Positions 1-5,492 of a DNA stretch of 5,492 nt are shown here, piece after piece. The DNA comes from Thermodesulfobacteriota bacterium (GTDB lineage Bacteria > Desulfobacterota > RBG-13-43-22): the NCBI GenBank assembly GCA_025454185.1, contig JALOOY010000148.1, positions 1 to 5,492 of the forward strand, given 5' to 3'. How positions within the stretch are numbered: the stretch's first letter is position 1; each line of letters opens with the position of its first letter. The position numbers and the translations under genes are program-made. The notes beneath the pieces were generated by a model. That model did no database searches and was not told where the DNA came from. It saw only the letters and a program-made list of their open reading frames with translations.

Positions 1-7
1 TCGGAAA

Positions 8-13
8 AAGGAG
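8..13 (+). promoter_or_regulatory. Ribosome binding site deciding the ATPase start
   Basis: AAGGAG lies 8 bases before the ATG at 22. The in-frame GTG codons at 13 and 16 overlap or abut this site and could not be served by it, so ATG 22 is the likely start. The promoter must lie left of the window. Confidence 0.75.
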
Positions 14-21
14 TGGTGGAA

Positions 22-2205
22 ATGAGTGAGTCCTGCCCGCATGAGACCCAGGTAAACGATCCCTATCACCATACCTGTAAAGACTGCCGTGAACAGGTTT
101 GCGGTCGGCATCAGGTGGCCCTCCACGTGGTCAAGGCCCTGATTGAAGACGGGGAAAGCGTAAGGGCTCGTATTTCTCCGGGCAATATGAGCTACCTGCA
201 CTTGCAGGACGGCGATTATCTCTTGCTGCTCGGGCAGGAACAGGCCGTGGTCCCGGTGCATTCGTCTCCGCCGGTGGTAGGTTCGGAGGCCGTCATTCAC
301 CTGGATCCATTGACCATGCGCAACGCCGGGACTTTTTTGTTCAGCAAGGTTGTCCTTCAAAGGGCCTCACCCGTTCCGGCCGAGGAGGTCATACTGGTTC
401 CGGAAAAGAGACTGCCGGAAAAAGACAACCGGGAGGATATATTCAGGGAACGGTTGTCGCAGGGGGTCGTTCTGTCGGGCAATCAAATAAAACTTCCTCT
501 TTCCGGCGACCAGGCGGTCCTTTGCCGGGTGCGGGCCACCCGTCCGGAAGGCCCCGTGCGGATTGAATCGTCGACCCGTCTGATTATAGCGGATCAAGAA
601 GACGTCGGTTCGGCTGCCCCGGCCATCAGCTATCAGGATATCGGGGGGTTGGAAAAAGAAATCGAACGCATCCGGGAGATCGTGGAACTGCCCCTGCGCT
701 TCCCGCAGATATTTCTTCGCCTGGGGATCGAGGCCCCCAAGGGGATACTCCTGCACGGACCTCCGGGTTCGGGAAAGACCCTGATCGCCAGGGCCGTGGC
801 CCAGGAAACCCAGGCCGCCTTTTTCCACGTGAATGGTCCCGAAATCATGCAGCGCCACTACGGCGAGAGCGAGGAGAAGCTCCGGTCCATCTTTGAAAAG
901 GCCCAGTCCAATGCTCCGGCCATTATTTTCCTGGACGAGATCGACGCCCTGGCCCCCCGCCGGGAAAAGGCCGAGGGAGAAGTGGAAAAGCGGATCGTGG
1001 CTCAGTTGCTGGCCCTCATGGACGGTCTGGAGTCCCGGGGCCAGGTGGTGGTCATGGGGGCGACCAACATTCCCAATGCCCTGGATCCGGCTCTGCGGCG
1101 GCCCGGCCGGTTCGACCGGGAAATCTCCATCGCCGTGCCCGATGAAAGGGGGCGCTTGAGAATACTGCAGATCCACAGCCGGCAGATGCCCCTGGCCGGG
1201 GAGGTGGACCTGGTTTCCTGGTCCAAAAAAACGCATGGTTTTGTGGGGGCCGACCTCAAGGCCCTGTGCCAGGAGGCAGGCATCCATACTTTGCGGAGAA
1301 TTCTGCCCAGACTCGAACAGAAAAAAGATGCGTTGGAGCCCGAATTCCTGGAAAGTCTGGTAGTGGAAGCCCAGGATTTCGAACAGGCCTTTCAAGAAGT
1401 GGAACCTTCGGCCATCCGGGAGGTCCAGGTGGAACTGCCTCAGGTTCGCTGGGATCAGGTGGGGGGCTGCCGGGAGGCCAAAAAGGCCCTCAAAGAGGCT
1501 TTTGAGTGGCCCTGGACCTTCCCGGAGCGCTACGCAGCCCTGGGGCTTACCCCGCCCAAGGGGATCCTCATCACCGGCCCGGCAGGAACCGGGAAGACGT
1601 TGATCGTGCAGGCCCTGGCCCGGGAGAGCGGGCTGAATTTTATAGCGGTCAAAGGACCGGAGCTGGTCAGCAAATACGTAGGGGAAAGCGAAGAACGTAT
1701 TCGGGAGATCTTCCGCAAGGCCCGGCTGGCGGCCCCCTGTATCCTTTTTTTCGACGAGCTGGACTCCTTCGCCGCCCACCGGGGGCTGGACCAGGGCAGT
1801 GCTCGAGTGACCGGCCGCATGGTGAGCCAGCTCCTGACTGAAATGGACGGGATTGAAAAATTGAAGGGGGTGTTCATCATCGGAGCCACCAGCCAGGCGG
1901 AAATACTCGATCCGTCTCTGCTGCGGCCCGGGCGCTTTGAGTTGCGCATCGCCCTTTCCTTCCCTGACCGGGACGAACGCAAAGAAATTCTGGCCATTCA
2001 CCTTCAGGAAAAACCGCTTGCTCCGGAGGTGGACCTGGAGTGGCTGGCCGACCGGACCGAGGGCTGGAACGGGGCCCGGATCGAGGCCCTGTGCCGCCAA
2101 GCCGCCCTTTCCTGGTTTCGGGAGGGGGTGGAAGCAGGCTGGCCGGAGGACCGCTTGTTTCTATTGACCCGGGCTCATTTTGAGCCCTTGTTAATGCATC
2201 CTTAG
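22..2205 (+). CDS. Cdc48/VAT-like double AAA+ ATPase (protein unfoldase)
   Basis: Predicted cytoplasmic hexameric ATPase that unfolds or remodels proteins by threading them through its pore (family knowledge: Cdc48/p97/VAT). It has 727 residues, close to the usual length. Order: a Cys/His-rich tip (5-30), a Cdc48-type N-domain (about 31-193), D1 (from about 202) and D2 (from about 475). D1 has Walker A GPPGSGKT (246-253), Walker B ending D305-E306, sensor-1 N349 and arginine fingers R360/R363. D2 has Walker A GPAGTGKT (519-526), Walker B D578-E579 and arginine fingers R635/R638. Pore loops are HYGES (279-283) and YVGES (552-556), so both rings carry an aromatic residue, as in archaeal VAT. 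Oddities in D2: sensor-1 is Ser624 instead of Asn, and the usual GAD motif reads GAR (684-686). There is no C-terminal HbYX proteasome-docking motif; the chain ends LLMHP. ATG at 22 is preferred over GTG at 13 because AAGGAG lies 8 bases before it. Substrates are unknown. Confidence 0.95.
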   Translation: MSESCPHETQVNDPYHHTCKDCREQVCGRHQVALHVVKALIEDGESVRARISPGNMSYLHLQDGDYLLLLGQEQAVVPVHSSPPVVGSEAVIHLDPLTMRNAGTFLFSKVVLQRASPVPAEEVILVPEKRLPEKDNREDIFRERLSQGVVLSGNQIKLPLSGDQAVLCRVRATRPEGPVRIESSTRLIIADQEDVGSAAPAISYQDIGGLEKEIERIREIVELPLRFPQIFLRLGIEAPKGILLHGPPGSGKTLIARAVAQETQAAFFHVNGPEIMQRHYGESEEKLRSIFEKAQSNAPAIIFLDEIDALAPRREKAEGEVEKRIVAQLLALMDGLESRGQVVVMGATNIPNALDPALRRPGRFDREISIAVPDERGRLRILQIHSRQMPLAGEVDLVSWSKKTHGFVGADLKALCQEAGIHTLRRILPRLEQKKDALEPEFLESLVVEAQDFEQAFQEVEPSAIREVQVELPQVRWDQVGGCREAKKALKEAFEWPWTFPERYAALGLTPPKGILITGPAGTGKTLIVQALARESGLNFIAVKGPELVSKYVGESEERIREIFRKARLAAPCILFFDELDSFAAHRGLDQGSARVTGRMVSQLLTEMDGIEKLKGVFIIGATSQAEILDPSLLRPGRFELRIALSFPDRDERKEILAIHLQEKPLAPEVDLEWLADRTEGWNGARIEALCRQAALSWFREGVEAGWPEDRLFLLTRAHFEPLLMHP
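34..111 (+). other. Zinc-finger-like Cys/His cluster at the ATPase N-terminus
   Basis: Residues 5-30 of the ATPase contain C5, H7, H16, H17, C19, C22, C27 and H30, including a CxxC (19-22) and a CxxH (27-30). This spacing could bind one or two zinc ions. It sits immediately before the Cdc48 N-domain, where p97 and VAT do not normally have a finger. Metal binding is inferred from spacing only; I cannot assign it to a named finger family. Confidence 0.5.
2171..2187 (+). other. Perfect 7-bp hairpin in the 3' end of the ATPase gene
   Basis: GGGCTCA (2171-2177) and TGAGCCC (2181-2187) are exact reverse complements around a TTT loop, ending 15 bases before the stop codon. The following bases, TTGTTAATG, are only partly T-rich, so this is not a standard intrinsic terminator. 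It could pause transcription, weaken read-through into the next gene or protect an mRNA end, or it could be chance, since it encodes ordinary residues. Confidence 0.35.
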
Positions 2206-2221
2206 CAAAAAAGTCTGCTGC

Positions 2222-2229
2222 AAGGGGGG
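2222..2229 (+). promoter_or_regulatory. Ribosome binding site of the dienelactone hydrolase gene
   Basis: AAGGGGGG lies 7 bases before the ATG at 2237, inside the 31-base gap after the ATPase stop. No promoter is evident in so short a gap, which supports translation from a shared mRNA. Confidence 0.65.
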
Positions 2230-2236
2230 ACGAAAC

Positions 2237-3031
2237 ATGAAAAAAACAGGGGGATTCGGTGTGATCCTGGCAGCGGTCCTGACCGTGGTTTGGTCGGCCA
2301 GCGCGGGGGCGGCTTTGAAAGCCGAAACAGTCAGCTATCAGCAGGGAGGGACTTCCCTCAAGGGTTATCTCGTCTATGAAGACGGCTTCGTGAAACAGCG
2401 CCCCGGCGTCCTGGTCGTCCATGAGTGGTGGGGGCTAAACGCTTACGCCAAACAAAGGGCCGAAGAACTGGCCAAAGAGGGCTATGTAGCTCTGGCGGTA
2501 GACATGTACGGCGAGGGAAAGGTGACCACCCACCCCAAAGAAGCGGGCGAATGGGCCACGGCGGTCGGGCAGAACAAGCTGATCGGGATGGAACGATTCA
2601 TGGCCGGTTATGCCATTCTTCAAAATCATCCGCTGGTCCTCAAGGGACAGATAGCCGCCATCGGTTATTGTTTCGGCGGGTCGATGGTGCTGACCATGGC
2701 CCAGGAAGGGGTTGCCCTAAAGGGTGTGGTCAGCTTTCACGGGGCCCTTCCGCAGGATAAAAGTGAGCCCGGAAAGGTCAAGGCCAAAGTCCTGGTCTGT
2801 CACGGGGCCGATGACCCGCTGGTCACCAAGGAACAAATCCTACAATTTCAGGACAATATGCGGGCCGCCGGCGCCGACTGGCAGTTCATGGCCTACGGCG
2901 GCGCCAAACACAGCTTCACCAATCCCGCCGCCGACAAAGTCGGCATCCCGGCCCTGGCCTATAATAGAACCGTGGATCAGCGGTCCTGGAAGCTCCTGCT
3001 TTCGTTTTTCGAGGAAATATTCTCGCAGTAA
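2237..3031 (+). CDS. Exported dienelactone hydrolase family protein
   Basis: Alpha/beta-hydrolase of the dienelactone hydrolase (DLH) family, which hydrolyses lactones or esters; the substrate cannot be read from the sequence. It has 264 residues. Residues 1-25 form a Sec signal peptide: KK at 2-3, a hydrophobic stretch at about 8-20, and a likely cleavage after A25 in ASAGA, so the enzyme should act in the periplasm. The DLH catalytic triad is visible as C145 in GYCFGGS, D193 in HGADDPLV and H225 in GGAKHSF. The family HEWWG segment (62-66) supplies the conserved Glu63 that interacts with the catalytic Cys in characterised DLHs. The mature chain is close to normal DLH length, so the gene looks complete. 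It follows the ATPase by 31 bases and is probably co-transcribed with it, but compartments differ and no joint role is apparent. It is unlikely to be a true chlorocatechol-pathway enzyme, as no such pathway genes are present. Confidence 0.92.
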   Translation: MKKTGGFGVILAAVLTVVWSASAGAALKAETVSYQQGGTSLKGYLVYEDGFVKQRPGVLVVHEWWGLNAYAKQRAEELAKEGYVALAVDMYGEGKVTTHPKEAGEWATAVGQNKLIGMERFMAGYAILQNHPLVLKGQIAAIGYCFGGSMVLTMAQEGVALKGVVSFHGALPQDKSEPGKVKAKVLVCHGADDPLVTKEQILQFQDNMRAAGADWQFMAYGGAKHSFTNPAADKVGIPALAYNRTVDQRSWKLLLSFFEEIFSQ

Positions 3032-3068
3032 TGGTGCAGATGGCAGTTCAAGGGGATCTCCTTAACGG

Positions 3069-4220
3069 TCAGCCGGGAAAGTTCAACCAGAGCTTGACCG
3101 GAGGGTTGCCGGTCCAGTTGGCCCCGAAGATATCGGGCCGGCCGTCGCGGTTCACGTCGGCCACCTGACCGTTGTGCAGGCCGGTGGCGGCCACCACCTG
3201 TTTTCGCCATAGGGTCCCCTGCCTGTTCACATTGAACCAGACAGCCACTTCTTTCGCGGCGGAGGTGTGCATCTGGGCCGCGATTACATCCAGGTCCCCG
3301 TCACCGTCCATATCGGCCGCCTGGAGGGTGTGAGCCCGCTCCAGATTGGCTGCGATGAGGTTCTTGCTCCAGGGCCCCGTTGGACCTGCCGATCCGTACT
3401 TCCACCAGGCCAGGTCGTCCGTTCCCTCGGAACTGCAGAAGACCACCTCTTTCTTCCCATCGCCGTCCATATCGGCGACCACGGCCTTGAAGCTCGCCTC
3501 CACCCAGCCGATGGGGTGTTCGGCCCATTGACCGGTTCGGGCCGCCGATCCTCCCGGGTTCTTCAGCCAGGCTCCGCGGACGACCAGATCCGGTTTGCCG
3601 TCCCCGTCCACGTCCCCCAGACCCAAGCCCTCTTCGCCCAGGCTGGATACCTCCAGGACCACCCTGGTCCAGATATTCGGAGCGGTCTGAAAGAAAATCA
3701 GGGCCTCCCAGTGCCCGCGGGTGGCGATATCCAGGCGGCCGTCCTGGTCGAAGTCCGCGATCTTTACGTCTTTGCCCCAATCCCCCACGGACCCGACCGT
3801 ATGCCGGACCCAGGACGGGCCGTTGACCGGGTTGCCGTTTGGCCGGGGGTTCTGAAACCAGAAGAGATTGTTGCCGCTGTTTCCGTCCGGGACCACAATA
3901 TCCAGGTCGCCGTCGCCGTCCATATCTCCCAGGGAGCAGTCGGTGGTGAACTCCGTAGTCGGCGTGGCAATGACCGTCCTGCTCCAATGAGGGTTGCGAT
4001 ACCAGTTCAATCCTTCCCCCGGCATGCCGCCCACTACCAGGTCCGGGTAGCCGTCCCCGTCCAGATCGCCCACGGCCTTGCAGTCGCCGGCCACCAGCGG
4101 GTCCACCTCTACGTATTGAAATTGCACCTTGGCATCTCCCTGGAAAAAAACCAGGGGTAGGAAAAGGGCCAACCCCAGCGATAAAGAGCGTCGAATGTTC
4201 CCCAAAGGATTTTTTTTCAT
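3069..4220 (-). CDS. Exported FG-GAP/VCBS repeat protein, likely seven-bladed beta-propeller
   Basis: Secreted or periplasmic repeat protein of 383 residues with no catalytic domain visible. Residues 1-30 look like a Sec signal peptide (MKKN, Arg10-Arg11, hydrophobic 14-26, probable cleavage after A30 in QGDA). There is no lipobox. Seven FG-GAP/VCBS units follow, each with a DxDxDG-type calcium loop starting at D52, D99, D156, D203, D250, D303 and D355, at 47-57 residue intervals. The seventh is degenerate (DVNRDG). Each loop is followed by a hydrophobic DLVV-like strand, and most units also contain an aromatic W/F-rich strand. Such propellers usually bind ligands or partners, often with calcium; the ligand here is unknown. 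The start at 4220 is chosen because it begins the signal peptide, with AGG 7 bases upstream. A longer in-frame start at 4364 would run into the neighbouring gene and bury the signal peptide. The gene converges on the hydrolase gene with a 37-base gap. Confidence 0.9.
   Translation of the reverse strand: MKKNPLGNIRRSLSLGLALFLPLVFFQGDAKVQFQYVEVDPLVAGDCKAVGDLDGDGYPDLVVGGMPGEGLNWYRNPHWSRTVIATPTTEFTTDCSLGDMDGDGDLDIVVPDGNSGNNLFWFQNPRPNGNPVNGPSWVRHTVGSVGDWGKDVKIADFDQDGRLDIATRGHWEALIFFQTAPNIWTRVVLEVSSLGEEGLGLGDVDGDGKPDLVVRGAWLKNPGGSAARTGQWAEHPIGWVEASFKAVVADMDGDGKKEVVFCSSEGTDDLAWWKYGSAGPTGPWSKNLIAANLERAHTLQAADMDGDGDLDVIAAQMHTSAAKEVAVWFNVNRQGTLWRKQVVAATGLHNGQVADVNRDGRPDIFGANWTGNPPVKLWLNFPG
3132..4067 (-). 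repeat. Seven in-gene FG-GAP repeats
   Basis: The span runs from the first calcium-type loop (D52) to the last (D363) of the propeller protein. The repeats are clear at protein level. At DNA level only short cores are shared: CCGTCCATATC (plus strand) recurs in the loops near 3305, 3463 and 3916. The repeats are therefore old and diverged, not a recent tandem expansion. Confidence 0.85.
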
Positions 4221-4275
4221 GGAACAACCTGTAAAGGACTTGTTAAAAATTGAGAGGGAAAGGTTAGACACAGGG

Positions 4276-4281
4276 ATTATA
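4276..4281 (-). promoter_or_regulatory. Candidate -10 box (TATAAT) for the propeller gene
   Basis: A perfect TATAAT on the minus strand lies 55 bases before the ATG at 4220, which would give a leader of about 50 bases. The -35 region is weak: the best match, TTTCCT at 18-base spacing, shares only three bases with TTGACA. An independent sigma-70-type promoter is therefore plausible but not secure. Confidence 0.45.
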
Positions 4282-4292
4282 GACTTATCGGC

Positions 4293-4310
4293 AAAAACCA
4301 GGAAATCTGG
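4293..4310 (-). terminator. Weak terminator-like stem after the metallophosphoesterase gene
   Basis: On the minus strand CCAG, a 5-base loop ATTTC and CTGG are followed directly by TTTTT, 8 bases after the TAA stop. The position and the T run suit an intrinsic terminator, but a 4-bp stem is short and may terminate poorly. It also overlaps the spacer of the candidate promoter. Confidence 0.25.
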
Positions 4311-4318
4311 AATCGATT

Positions 4319-5338
4319 TTATCGGAACACCCAACGGCCCTTGATCCGCAGCGCGAACTGGCACTCCAGCACCGGGGACAATAGGGCCCGCAGGCGTTCG
4401 AAATCCGCATCCGGATAGTCGGCCGCCGTTTCTCCGCCGGTCAGGTTGAAGCGGATGATCAGGTCTTCATGGATCCGCCAGGATTCCCCCTCGATTTCCC
4501 GCTCCAGTTCCCGGGCGGTCAGGCCGGCTGCGGCAATGTCTACGCTTTCCAGGGCATAAGCCGGCAGAGGGCGGAAGCGGATGTGGATCTGATCTCCCTC
4601 CAATTCTCCTTCGATGAAGCCCTTTTCTTCATCTTTTTCCGCAAAGCTCATTCGCTGGATCGATCCCGGATAGGCGATTTTGACCCCGGGCCGGCAGGGA
4701 TGGTCCAGGACCTGGAAGCGGTGGATGTGGCCGGCGGCGATGTAATCGAAGACTTCGGGCAGGGTGCGGCGGTCCACTGTATCCCGACGGCCGCTGCGGA
4801 AGACGTATTCGCCGGGGCCGACCATGGCCTGGTCGAAGGCCTGGTGGGTAACCAGGAAATTGACGTCGGTATGTAACTCCCGATAATCGGTTTCTTCCAG
4901 GGCCTTGGTGAAGAGGTCCCTGGAATTATCACGGAGGAACGGGAAACCGGCCAGGCCCACCCGATACCCGCCGGCGTTGAGGACGACCGATTTGGGGCGG
5001 TCAAAGACCACCAGGTTTTTAAGGCCGTGGAAGAGGTCGAAGGGGAACTCCGAACGTTCGTGATTCCCCGGGAGGATCAGGACCGGGATGCCCGCCCGGG
5101 ACAGATCGGCCAGGGGACGGATCAGTTCCTCCAGGAGCAGGCGGGGGAGGTAGTGTTTGTTGAAGAGGTCCCCCCCATGAATGAAGAGATCCGCCCGGCC
5201 TTCCAGGGCCCGGTCCGCCACAGCCTTGAAGTTGGCGGCGATGCGGTCCGCCCGCTTTTTACGGCCTAGGCTGTTTCTCTTTGTGGCTTTGATGAACTCG
5301 AAACCCAGGTGGGTATCGGCGGTATGGATGAAACGCAT
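4319..5338 (-). CDS. SbcD/Mre11-type metallophosphoesterase (putative DNA repair nuclease)
   Basis: Predicted manganese-dependent DNA exo/endonuclease of the SbcD/Mre11 family (calcineurin-like phosphoesterase fold), acting in the cytoplasm. It has 339 residues. All phosphoesterase motifs are visible: D8-x-H10 in TADTHLG, D57 in HGGDLF, GNHE (91-94), H165 in VTHQ, and H204/H206 in GHIH. The YPGS (223-226) followed by QRMSF is typical of SbcD and separates it from generic phosphoesterases. Residues about 240-339 resemble the SbcD/Mre11 capping domain. The chain ends there, shorter than E. coli SbcD (about 400), so a C-terminal Rad50/SbcC-binding segment seems absent. No SbcC gene follows; the next gene downstream encodes an exported propeller. 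The ATG at 5338 gives the canonical MRFIHTAD start, though no clear Shine-Dalgarno precedes it. A YhaO-like or stand-alone nuclease is an alternative to a true SbcD. Confidence 0.9.
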   Translation of the reverse strand: MRFIHTADTHLGFEFIKATKRNSLGRKKRADRIAANFKAVADRALEGRADLFIHGGDLFNKHYLPRLLLEELIRPLADLSRAGIPVLILPGNHERSEFPFDLFHGLKNLVVFDRPKSVVLNAGGYRVGLAGFPFLRDNSRDLFTKALEETDYRELHTDVNFLVTHQAFDQAMVGPGEYVFRSGRRDTVDRRTLPEVFDYIAAGHIHRFQVLDHPCRPGVKIAYPGSIQRMSFAEKDEEKGFIEGELEGDQIHIRFRPLPAYALESVDIAAAGLTARELEREIEGESWRIHEDLIIRFNLTGGETAADYPDADFERLRALLSPVLECQFALRIKGRWVFR

Positions 5339-5492
5339 AAAGGTCGGGCCGTCCGGTCCATTAACCGGGGGCCTTGCTATCCTCTCCTGATTTTGTTATG
5401 AATACGTAAATGAAGATCGTTGCTGGTTACCGGTTTCAAAAACTTCTTAATACAAAAAGTTGCCTCAATTCCCAGACTTCGTGGGTCTCGCC
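5339..5492. other. Upstream region of the metallophosphoesterase gene
   Basis: The part from about 5390 to 5470 is clearly AT-richer than the genes. On the minus strand there is an AGGAGAGG at 5388-5381, but it is 42 bases from the ATG at 5338 and serves no in-frame start. The reading frame is open upstream only to a stop at 5398-5396 and offers no ATG or GTG. I find no -35/-10 pair good enough to call, so the promoter of this gene is unresolved. Confidence 0.5.
5436..5492 (-). CDS. Possible 3' end of a further minus-strand gene (partial)
   Basis: On the minus strand the frame entering at 5492 is open for 18 codons, ending with WELRQLFVLRSF and a TGA at 5438-5436. The composition is coding-like, but the piece is too short to identify and could equally be non-coding or part of a dispersed intergenic repeat. 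If it is real, this gene would lie upstream of the metallophosphoesterase gene in the same direction, where an SbcC partner could also be sought. Confidence 0.2.
   Translation of the reverse strand, partial: GETHEVWELRQLFVLRSF

Larger units (their letters stand above)
4221..4318. other. Intergenic region between the nuclease-like and propeller genes
   Basis: This 98-base gap is AT-richer than its surroundings. Read on the minus strand it holds, in order, a small stem followed by T5, a TATAAT box and the weak ribosome binding site of the propeller gene. No small ORF with its own ribosome binding site is apparent. Confidence 0.6.

Noticed and set aside
13..21. GTG start at 13 for the ATPase
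   Set aside because: The GTG overlaps the AAGGAG ribosome binding site, while ATG 22 has ideal spacing from it.
367..2100. A 577-codon open frame on the minus strand across the ATPase gene
   Set aside because: It lies wholly antisense to a gene with unmistakable AAA+ motifs and shows no recognisable domain. Its Gly/Pro/His-rich composition is what a GC-rich gene gives when read backwards.
3050..3063. Near-palindrome AAGGGGATCTCCTT in the convergent gap as a bidirectional terminator
   Set aside because: It has no room for a loop, includes a G-T mismatch and lacks T runs on either side.
3132..4067. Regular spacing of repeated motifs as a CRISPR-like or tandem DNA array
   Set aside because: The repetition is at protein level with diverged DNA, in frame within one gene, and the units differ in length.
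3267..4160. A 297-codon plus-strand open frame opposite the propeller gene
   Set aside because: It is the mirror of the Asp/Gly repeats: GAC read backwards gives GTC, hence its recurrent VAVPVHI-like pattern. The true coding strand has the signal peptide and calcium loops.
4221..4364. A 48-residue N-terminal extension of the propeller protein starting at 4364
   Set aside because: It would begin inside the metallophosphoesterase gene and place the signal peptide in the middle of the chain; it also spans the candidate promoter.
5391..5470. Promoter elements for the metallophosphoesterase gene in the AT-rich stretch
   Set aside because: Several TATTCA- or TATTAA-like hexamers occur, but none has an acceptable -35 match at 16-18 bases.

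Overview
The window is a GC-rich, densely coded bacterial segment with four complete genes in two convergent pairs. Two genes carry Sec-type signal peptides, Shine-Dalgarno sites are good on the plus strand, and a full-length Cdc48/VAT-type double AAA+ ATPase is present. Together these fit a Gram-negative bacterium, possibly of the Desulfobacterota (deltaproteobacterial) kind. That placement is an inference from general character; nothing in the window proves it.

Plus strand, 22-3031: a Cdc48/VAT-like unfoldase with an extra Cys/His-rich N-terminal tip is followed after 31 bases by an exported dienelactone-hydrolase-family enzyme. The short gap and the strong ribosome binding site of the second gene suggest co-transcription. 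A perfect 7-bp hairpin lies in the last codons of the first gene. No shared pathway is evident, since the ATPase should be cytoplasmic and the hydrolase periplasmic.

Minus strand, read from right to left: an SbcD/Mre11-type metallophosphoesterase (5338-4319) is followed, after a 98-base AT-richer gap with a perfect TATAAT box, by an exported FG-GAP/VCBS protein (4220-3069). The latter has seven DxDxDG calcium-type loops, so it is most likely a closed seven-bladed beta-propeller. Its own candidate promoter suggests it can be expressed separately from the nuclease-like gene. No SbcC/Rad50 partner is visible.

The two pairs converge across a 37-base gap (3032-3068) with no convincing terminator. 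The right edge (5339-5492) is an AT-richer non-coding stretch that may hold the last codons of another minus-strand gene.

I see no mobile element, CRISPR array, tRNA or rRNA, and no clearly new multi-gene system. The points most worth following are the zinc-finger-like tip and diverged D2 ring of the Cdc48-like protein, and the solitary Mre11-like protein that seems to end right after its capping domain.
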